A DNA stretch of 18,273 bases from Phycisphaerae bacterium (GTDB lineage Bacteria; Planctomycetota; Phycisphaerae; Phycisphaerales; SM1A02), in assembly GCA_030432455.1 (NCBI GenBank), contig JAUIHC010000005.1, forward strand, positions 1-18,273, read 5' to 3'. Position 1 is the first letter of the stretch. The number at the start of each line of letters is the position of its first letter. Below the pieces are notes generated by a model. It was not told where the DNA came from and did no database searches. It worked only from the letters and a program-made list of their open reading frames with translations. The position numbers and the translations under genes were made by a program. Below, piece after piece: positions 6,752-13,900 of this stretch.

Positions 6752-7844
6752 CGTCGGGTCCGGCGATCCGACCGAGGTGGTTCTGGAGACCGAGTCACCG
6801 ATCGAGACCGCCACCGCCGCCGAGGAGCTTCTTCAGGATCTCTCGGCGGCGCTGTCCGACGAGTTCGATCGCTCCGAGCGTTCAGCCGACGGATCCTCCG
6901 AGTCCCCGCCGCAGGCATCGATCATGGAGTCGGGCGCCGATGTCGCGAGGGACGCGACGCCGGTCAGTGCGACCGAGGTCGCGCTGATGGCCGCCATGAC
7001 CGAGGAGTTCGGCGCCGAGCCGGGGGATCTGGCACCGATGAGGGACGAGGGTGATCCCTTCGAGTCGCGGCCGGAGACGCCCGTCGAGCCGAGCGATGCG
7101 GCGAAGCGGTTGGAGGCGCTGCTGGCCGAACGACTGGCGGAGGAGTATGGACTCGTCGAGTCCGTGTCCGCCGAACTCGCGAGTCCCCCGGAGATGGACG
7201 GGTCCACGGACGACGAGACGTCCCGGCTCCAGTCGGACATCGATGCGGTGACCCGGGCGGAGATGGCGGCGCTCGAGGCGCTCGGAACGGATCTCGATGC
7301 CGATCCGGACCGCGGGTCCGGCACCGGTGATCCGTCGTCGTCGGACGCCGAGGATGATCCCGCGGACCCCGAGCCGTCAGGCGTCTCGATGCGGGCGTCC
7401 GATTCGATGATCGCGTCGTCCGAACCCGGGACCATGGTTGAAGAGTCATCGCCCGGCGACGCCTCGACCGACGCGGCGGATCGTGCGTCGGACGCCGAAC
7501 CGATCACCTCGGATCACGCGATGGAGGATCGGCCGATTCCGGTGCGATCCGGACCATCCGCACTCGTGCGACTCGGCGCGCTTCCGTTCCGCGTCCTGCC
7601 CGCGAGATTCCATCGACACGTGACGCCGATCGCGATCTCGCTCGCGGCCTGGGTGCCCCTGGCGTGGGGATACGCGATTCTCGCGCCGAAGCCGTCACCG
7701 CCGTCGATCGACGTCCTTCCCGCCGGTCTTCACCTGTCGCCGTCGTCTCCTTCCGAGACCGCCGAGGCGGCGGATGGCACCAGTGATGCGAACGACACGG
7801 ATGGTGCGGCGTCGGCCGATCCCGTCGCCGACGGTCGGCACTGA
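6363..7844 (+). CDS. Acidic, largely disordered protein with one C-terminal membrane helix and repeated amphipathic motifs
   Basis: I do not recognise this 493-residue protein. It is rich in Asp, Glu, Ser, Pro and Ala, with long stretches expected to be disordered. Short amphipathic segments punctuate it: SLVEDVLRDAQALLGG (20-35), VVDRVDGLLGDFDHLTEEIE (59-78), AAEELLQDLSAALSDEF (152-168), EVALMAAMTEEFG (205-217) and RLEALLAERLAEEYG (249-263). A basic stretch (PARFHRH) precedes a single hydrophobic helix at about 421-443 (PIAISLAAWVPLAWGYAIL), followed by a 50-residue Ser/Asp tail. By the positive-inside rule the long acidic part is probably cytoplasmic and the tail periplasmic. ATG 6363 has GAGGA six bases upstream. 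The first 390 bases are also covered by the run-on comEC frame; I favour this frame because of its ribosome site and helical pattern. An automatic caller may choose a later start. The divergent neighbour is a PilZ protein. Confidence 0.75.
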   Translation: MGDSREHPLPTDAETGSGQSLVEDVLRDAQALLGGPEAEGAAPADAPSAEPEAFDLQSVVDRVDGLLGDFDHLTEEIESVDASAAGLDLTLVLPPRAPEPEDVVPDLGSAGPQVDLFATPAPADPTPEPDVGSGDPTEVVLETESPIETATAAEELLQDLSAALSDEFDRSERSADGSSESPPQASIMESGADVARDATPVSATEVALMAAMTEEFGAEPGDLAPMRDEGDPFESRPETPVEPSDAAKRLEALLAERLAEEYGLVESVSAELASPPEMDGSTDDETSRLQSDIDAVTRAEMAALEALGTDLDADPDRGSGTGDPSSSDAEDDPADPEPSGVSMRASDSMIASSEPGTMVEESSPGDASTDAADRASDAEPITSDHAMEDRPIPVRSGPSALVRLGALPFRVLPARFHRHVTPIAISLAAWVPLAWGYAILAPKPSPPSIDVLPAGLHLSPSSPSETAEAADGTSDANDTDGAASADPVADGRH

Positions 7845-7908
7845 CCTCGGCGCATCGCGCGGCATCGATCGTGGTTCGAGTCGCGATAGGCTTCCCGGTT
7901 CACCACCG

Positions 7909-7918
7909 GCACCGGTGC
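7909..7918. promoter_or_regulatory. Ten-base palindrome upstream of the VOC gene
   Basis: GCACCGGTGC is a perfect palindrome 13 bases before ATG 7932, just upstream of the GGAG ribosome site (7922-7925). It could be an operator or a chance match in GC-rich DNA. Confidence 0.25.
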
Positions 7919-7931
7919 ACTGGAGCACACC

Positions 7932-8711
7932 ATGAGCGATTCCAGCGAGACCACCATCGAGATCGGCCCCGGCTCGTTCTGCTGGCACGAGGTCAACACC
8001 CGCACGCCGGCCGAGACGGTCGCGTTCCACACCGCCGTCTTCGGATGGACCACGCAGCCGATGGACGTGCCCAAGGGCAGCTACACGCTCTTCAAGCGCG
8101 GCGACGACATCATCGGCGGCTGTCTGGAGATGACCGCGGAATGGCCCGCGGAAGCGCCGGAGCATTGGCAGAGCTCCGTCGCGGTCGCGGACGTCGCGGA
8201 GACCGCGGCGCGGGTCGAGTCGCTCGGGGGCGAGATCGTGGTGCCCCCGTTCAACGTGCCCATCGGGGTCATCTCGGTGGTGAAGGATCCCTGCGGTGGC
8301 GTGTTCTCGCTGTTTCAGGGCGGTGACGGTCGCAAGCCGATCGGCGTCGGCGCGATCGTGCATGATGAACTGCTCGCCACCGATCTCGCCGCTTCGCTGT
8401 CGTTCTACGAATCCCTGATCGGTTGGACGGATGCCACGGCGCCGATCGACGGTCAGGACTATCACATGTTCATGATGGACGACGCGATGAAGGCCGGCGC
8501 GATGGCCGCCCCGCCCGAGGCGAACCTTCCGTGCAACATGTGGCTGCCCTACGTGCAGGTCGACGATGTCGACGCGACGATCGCGAAGGTCGTCGAACTT
8601 GGCGGCGCCGTCGCCATGCCGCCGTCGGACATTCCGACCGTCGGACGGGTCGCGGTCTTCACCAGTCCGCAGAGCGCGACCTTGGCGATCTGGACGCCCG
8701 CCGCGGATTGA
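7932..8711 (+). CDS. Two-domain VOC (glyoxalase/bleomycin-resistance fold) protein
   Basis: A 259-residue, probably cytoplasmic protein made of two vicinal-oxygen-chelate domains, about residues 14-133 and 138-258. Domain 1 opens with FCWHEVNTRTPAETVAF and FGW; domain 2 has LSFYESLIGW, VDDVDATIAKVVELGG and PPSDIPTVGRVAVF followed by DP/SPQ-type strands. This is the architecture of the mycobacterial CFP30B/CFP32-like proteins, whose substrates are not established. The fold supports metal-dependent lyase, isomerase or dioxygenase chemistry or ligand binding, but nothing visible picks one. ATG 7932 has GGAG six bases upstream. The gene stands alone, 87 bases after the acidic-protein gene and convergent with pbpC. 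No signal peptide or membrane segment is seen. Confidence 0.92.
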   Translation: MSDSSETTIEIGPGSFCWHEVNTRTPAETVAFHTAVFGWTTQPMDVPKGSYTLFKRGDDIIGGCLEMTAEWPAEAPEHWQSSVAVADVAETAARVESLGGEIVVPPFNVPIGVISVVKDPCGGVFSLFQGGDGRKPIGVGAIVHDELLATDLAASLSFYESLIGWTDATAPIDGQDYHMFMMDDAMKAGAMAAPPEANLPCNMWLPYVQVDDVDATIAKVVELGGAVAMPPSDIPTVGRVAVFTSPQSATLAIWTPAAD

Positions 8712-8827
8712 TCGGGGCCGACGAGCGCCGTCACCCTGCCGAACTTTGAACCGCGCCCACCCGCCCCGGTCGCCGCCGTCCGCGAGCGGCGTTCCGGCAG
8801 GACGATCCGCGACCTCCCCCTCTCGTT

Positions 8828-8846
8828 CGGATCCGGCGCGGATCCG
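8828..8846 (-). terminator. Perfect hairpin between the convergent VOC and pbpC genes
   Basis: CGGATCCG, a three-base loop, then CGGATCCG again form an 8-bp stem starting 7 bases past the pbpC stop. No T tract follows on either strand, so it is at best a factor-assisted or bidirectional terminator. A second, weaker stem (CGCCGC / GCGGCG, 8771-8776 and 8786-8791) sits nearer the VOC stop. Confidence 0.4.
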
Positions 8847-8852
8847 GTGCCG

Positions 8853-10946
8853 TCAGCGTCGCACCACTTCGATGTTGACTGCGTGCGGCTCGCGGCCGGG
8901 TTCGACGACGCGGATCTCGTGATGCCCGGGGCGGAGTTCGAGCCGCTCGAACCCGACCGGACGACCATCGAGGAAGAGCTTCGCCTTCGGCCCCCGTTCG
9001 ACGGCCGGTCGCACGGTGGCGGTGCCGTCGATCGCCAGCAGCACCGTCTTGTCCGCGGGCTCGACGATCAGCGGTCGTCGGGGCGGACCGAGTTGACCGA
9101 TCGCGCGATCCGTGCCCACCGTCCACGTCGTGAACGGTCGAGAGGTCCGCGGCGTCGCCAGCGACGGGTGGTGCAGGATGTCGTGAAGGATCGGGCGGGC
9201 GGCATCACCGCCGACCAGTTCCGGATCCGATGCGCCATCGAACCGGCCGACCCAGACCACCGCGGTCCAACGACGGTTCCAGCCCGCGGCGACCGCATCG
9301 CGGTGGGCGCTGCTGGTCCCGGTCTTCGCCGCCATGAACGGAAGCAACCCCGCGTCATCGCCGGCGGGCCCTGCGAGACAGGTCTCGATCGCGGCACAGG
9401 TCCGTTCGGAGAGCACCCGCCGACCCGATTCCTCAGCGTGCTCGACGTCGCGGCGAAGGAGTCGGAGCGATCGATGCACACCGCCGCGGGCGAGCGTGGC
9501 GTAGGCCGCGGCGAGGTCGAGCGGTCGGACTTCGATGCCGCCGACCGCGATCGCGAGTCCGGCCCGCTCCAGATCCGCCGACGTGATCGGAAGTCCGACG
9601 TCATGAAGTGCGGCTTGGATTCGATCGGGGCCGAGCCCTCGAGCCACCAGCAACGCCGGGAGGTTACGGCTGGTTCGCAACGCCTCGGAGGCAGGCATCC
9701 GTCCAAGGTGACGCCGATCGATGTTTCGCGGTCGCCACCCCGCAAAGTCCGCGGGTGCGTCATCGACGATCGAGTCCGGAGCGAGACGTTCATCCTCGAA
9801 GGCCGCGGCATAGAGAAACGGCTTGAGCGCCGACCCCGGACTTCGCCGGGCCGTCGCGCCGTTGACGCGGCCATCCCGGAGATCGCGCGGATCGCTGGAA
9901 CCGACCAGCCCCCGGATCGCCCCGGTCTCGGTCTCCACCAGCACCACCGCGATATCGAGTTCGGTCGGCAGATCGCGGGCATGAGACGCCACGATCGATT
10001 CGATCGTCGCCTGCCTCTCGGGATCGATGGTGGTCTCGATCACGCGACCGCGGCCGCCATCGTCGATCGCCATCCAGCCGACGTGTCGATCGTTCCCGTG
10101 GTCATCAGGTGTGCGGATCCTCAGTGGCTCGGCCGAGGCCCGCGTGTGCGTCGCGGGATCGATCACGCCCTCATCGAGCATCCGATCAAGCACCACCTGT
10201 CGTCGTCGCATCGCGGCGTCGGGATGTCGATCGGGCCGGAATCGCTCGGGTGAGTTCGGCAGACCCGCCAGCAGTGCCGCCTCGGCCAGCGTGCATTCGG
10301 CTGCCGGTCTGCCGAACCAGCCGCGACTCGCAGCCTCGATCCCGACCAGATTCCCGCCGAATGGGGCAAGGTTCAGCCACGCTTCGAGGATCTCGTCCTT
10401 GTCGTACGTCGCGTCGAGTTGCACGGCGCGAAACGCCTCGACCGCCTTGCCGGGGAACGTCCGGGGATGACCCAGTCGCATGCCCGCGACCTGCATGGTG
10501 ATCGTGCTGCCGCCCCGAACCACGCGACCGGCGGCCAGATTCGCCTTGATCGCTCCGAGGATCGCCGACGGGTCGATGCCCGCATGGGATCGGAACGATG
10601 CATCCTCGACCGCGACGACCGCCGCGGGAATCCACGGTCCGACCTCGGCGAGCGAGATGGGAAGTCGGCGTTGTTCGTCGGCGGCCACCGTGTCGACGAG
10701 CACTCCGCCCCTCGCGTCCAGCACGAGGGCCCCGCCGGGACCCGGATGCAGCATGTCTTCAGGCAGCGGAAAGATGTGCCACAAGCCGACGAAGGTCGCC
10801 GCGCCGCCGACCACGGTCATGAGACCTGCGGTGATCGCGGCCCGGAGTGCCCGCCGCCACCGTCCAGATCGGCGACGGCCCCCGGCTGCGCGATGAGCCG
10901 GGGCGGCATCGCCCGATTCGACCGCGACCATCGGGATCTCGCTCAC
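8853..10946 (-). CDS. pbpC: Penicillin-binding protein 1C (bifunctional glycosyltransferase/transpeptidase)
   Basis: A 697-residue class A PBP that polymerises and cross-links peptidoglycan in the periplasm. A basic N-terminus leads to a membrane anchor (about 33-57). The GT51 domain shows EDASFRSHAGID (catalytic Glu114), GGSTITMQ (145-152), KDEILEAWLN (183-192) and NLAPFGGNLVGIEAA. The transpeptidase has the SALK (Ser372, Lys375), SRN (426-428) and KTGTS (541-545) motifs, so both activities look intact. The last 70 residues form a BiPBP_C domain (FLDGRPVGFERLELRPGHHE), diagnostic of the 1C subfamily. I chose GTG 10946 because it overlaps the macroglobulin stop as GTGA, implying translational coupling; ATG 10931 is an alternative. 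A longer in-frame start at 11045 would lie wholly inside the upstream gene. Family knowledge links PBP1C with bacterial alpha-2-macroglobulin in envelope repair. Confidence 0.94.
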   Translation of the reverse strand: MSEIPMVAVESGDAAPAHRAAGGRRRSGRWRRALRAAITAGLMTVVGGAATFVGLWHIFPLPEDMLHPGPGGALVLDARGGVLVDTVAADEQRRLPISLAEVGPWIPAAVVAVEDASFRSHAGIDPSAILGAIKANLAAGRVVRGGSTITMQVAGMRLGHPRTFPGKAVEAFRAVQLDATYDKDEILEAWLNLAPFGGNLVGIEAASRGWFGRPAAECTLAEAALLAGLPNSPERFRPDRHPDAAMRRRQVVLDRMLDEGVIDPATHTRASAEPLRIRTPDDHGNDRHVGWMAIDDGGRGRVIETTIDPERQATIESIVASHARDLPTELDIAVVLVETETGAIRGLVGSSDPRDLRDGRVNGATARRSPGSALKPFLYAAAFEDERLAPDSIVDDAPADFAGWRPRNIDRRHLGRMPASEALRTSRNLPALLVARGLGPDRIQAALHDVGLPITSADLERAGLAIAVGGIEVRPLDLAAAYATLARGGVHRSLRLLRRDVEHAEESGRRVLSERTCAAIETCLAGPAGDDAGLLPFMAAKTGTSSAHRDAVAAGWNRRWTAVVWVGRFDGASDPELVGGDAARPILHDILHHPSLATPRTSRPFTTWTVGTDRAIGQLGPPRRPLIVEPADKTVLLAIDGTATVRPAVERGPKAKLFLDGRPVGFERLELRPGHHEIRVVEPGREPHAVNIEVVRR

Positions 10947-13900
10947 GGTCCCGGATCCAGATCGATCGTCACGCGATCGATGGGCAGGGTCGCGCGGACC
11001 GCGTCGTGGTACATCGACTCGGCGACCGTACCCGGGCGGGCCCAATCTCCGGGAACCACCGCCCGCACCACGTAGCGGAACCGCTGCGGCGACTCCGTCG
11101 CGGTGTCGAAGATCAGCACCCGGTCGTCGCGGAACTCGGCATGATCGACTTCGTCCAGTCGCACCTCGGTCGAGGCCGAGGTCATCAGGGCGGGAAGTTC
11201 CAGTTCGAATCCGGATGGAAGCACGTCGACGATCGCGACGTTCGGAAGATCGGCCCCGAGGATCGAGCGGTACGTCACCTCCACGATCACGGTGCGTCCG
11301 GCGAGGATCGGCGTCGCGGGGTCGATCGGCGCGCCGGTGGCATCGAGCCAGCGGCGAGTCACTTCCAGTCCCCGCGTCGTGGGCTCGGAGGTTTCGGCGG
11401 TGTTCGCAACGCCGCTCGTGGTGATGACGACATGCAGTGGACCGTCACCCTCGGAGACGACGCGCTCGACACCGGAGCCGATCGAGTCAGGATCGATCTC
11501 GATGCGGGCGTGCACCGGCTCGCCCCCGTCGAACCGCACCTCGTGTCCGGCGACGATGACGGTGCCGCGTGCGTCGCCGCTCGCCGGATGGGCCCGTGAC
11601 CAGGCGGTGAGGGCCTCGACGCTCGCGGCGGTCTCGTAGGTGGTCCGCCAGCGACGGTCACCCTGTCGCGCCGCGACGAAGTCGCGGAGGCGGATGAGAG
11701 ATGCCGAATCGGGATGCACCTGCAGCCCGACGGCGAGGGCGATCGCGGCATCGGTGGCGTCCGAGGTGAAGATGCCGCGATCGGTCGGCGGCATCGCCGT
11801 CGGTTCGATAAAGCCGTCGACGAGTGCCCGGGCCTCCACGAACCGGCCCTGATCCATGAGCGCGGCTGCGAGTTGGGCGCGTTCCACCAGCGAGAGGTCC
11901 TCGACTTCCAGCAGGATCGTCTCGATCGCGGCCTCGTCAGCTCGTCCGGCGTCCGCGAGAACCCGGAGGCCCAGCAGCCGGGTGCGGCGATCGATCTGGT
12001 TCCGGGCGACGATCCGGCTCACCGCCTCGAGCAGTTCCTCGCGGAAGCCGCTGGGCATCGGAACCCCACGGTCGGAGGCTCGGCCCGCGAGCATCGCGGT
12101 CCGCGCGGTCAGCCAGTCGTCGCCGCCGCCGCCCATCCAGTACGGAATGCGACCGTCGCGGCCTTGCGTCTCCCAGAGTCGCGCGAGTCCCGATGCCGCC
12201 ATCGATCGGATGGTGTCCGGATCGACCATGGCCACCGACGGATCCACGGTCAGGGCGGCGAGCAGTCCTTCGACCCGACTGCCGATCTGCTCGCCGCAGC
12301 CGTACGGGTAGTCGATGAGATCCCGCACCGCCGGACCGAGATCGACGTCGGCCACCGCGCTGACGATCACCTCCACCGTGCCGCCCGCGGCTTCAAGCTG
12401 GCGATCACGCTCGATCGGACGCGTGGTGCCGCCATCGACGATCATTCGTTGCGTCTCGCGCTGGAAGCCGAACGGCGGGCGGACCGCGACCTGCCAGTTC
12501 ATCACCGTCTCCACGGGGGCGGCTTCCGATCCGGAACGCTCACGCGCGGTCGCCCGCAGCGTGATCGGGGCCTCGCCGACGCGGTTCGATCGCAGGTGGA
12601 GATCGACGGTCGTCGCTTCGCCGGGCTCCAGACGGACGGTCGCCGTGTCGAGATCGACGTCGAGCCGATCGGTCGAGTCGACGCCGAGTCCGACCTCGGT
12701 CGGACTTGCGGTGTTGTTGCGAAGCGTGACTGGAATGCTCGCGCGATCGCGCGGGGCCATGGTCCGCGGAAGGGCGGCGACGAGCTGGATCGCGGGCACC
12801 ACGCCGATCAGATGTTCGGTGGCGCCGTAACGGTCACCGTCGATCGCGACCGCCATCAGGCGCATCGCGCCGTCGAGTTCGGGCATCATGAGGTCGGCTT
12901 CGATCCGGCCGTCGTCGCCGAGGGTCTCGGAGTGCCGCCAGATGACCCGGATCTCGGGCAGTCGGACCGGCACTGGTTCACGGCGTCGAGTGGCGGCGTC
13001 ACCTCCGATCGCGTCGCCGACACTCGTCCGGTCGAACTCGGGAATGAGGTCCACGACCGACGAGATCGCAGTCACCTGCCGTCGACGATCGCGGAAGAGC
13101 GTGTCAACCGGATCCGGGGCGTGGTAGCCGGTCGGCAACAGGGCACCCTCCTCGACCGCCCAGAGATGCACGACCGCCGAGGCCGAGGCGTCAGGCACCA
13201 CGACGGTCGTGGAGACGATCTCGCCGGGTCGGGCATCGGACGACGCCGAGATCTCCGGTGCCAGTCGATGCGGGGTTCGGTCGATCATGATCCGGGTCGC
13301 GCCGCGGGCGACCAGAGGCGCCCACGCCTTGCGGTCCGAGTCGAGTGGACGGACGAGGATCGCCGAGACGAACGCGGTGTCGCGAGCCTCGACGGGAATC
13401 TGCACATCGATGTTCACGCCCGCGTCGTCGACCTCGACCACGGTCGATCGCACGATGTCGTCGGTCTCGACCGACACGAGGGCCGTTCCCGGGAACGGCG
13501 ATCGCACCAGCACCGACATCGTCTCGCCGGGCCGGGCGGTGTCTCGACCGGGGACAAGTTCGAGTCGGTCGCTTCGCTCGGCCGCCATGCGCCCCTCGGA
13601 CTGCCAGCGCGAGACGTGGAAGTCGACGCTCGCGGTGATGTCGGTCCCCGGCACCGTGGCGCTCAGTCGGTATTCGCCGTCGCCGAGTCCGGGCAGTCGG
13701 AACGGCACGGCACCGTCCGCGGTGAGGGTGGTGGCGTCGAGATCGACGGCGACGCTCATCGGGATCACCGACTCGGTGCTGCGCCAACGCCAGCGGCCGT
13801 CCGCCCGCTCGTAGTTCCAGTCGCGCTCGACCCGCGCGAGTCGGAGTTCGGGGGTTCGGTCGGCTGCGACGACACCGTCGGCGAGGACCACGGTCTCGCC

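Noticed and set aside
8847..10253. 468-codon plus-strand frame opposite pbpC
   Set aside because: The pbpC catalytic motifs on the minus strand account for the DNA; no motif is seen in this frame.
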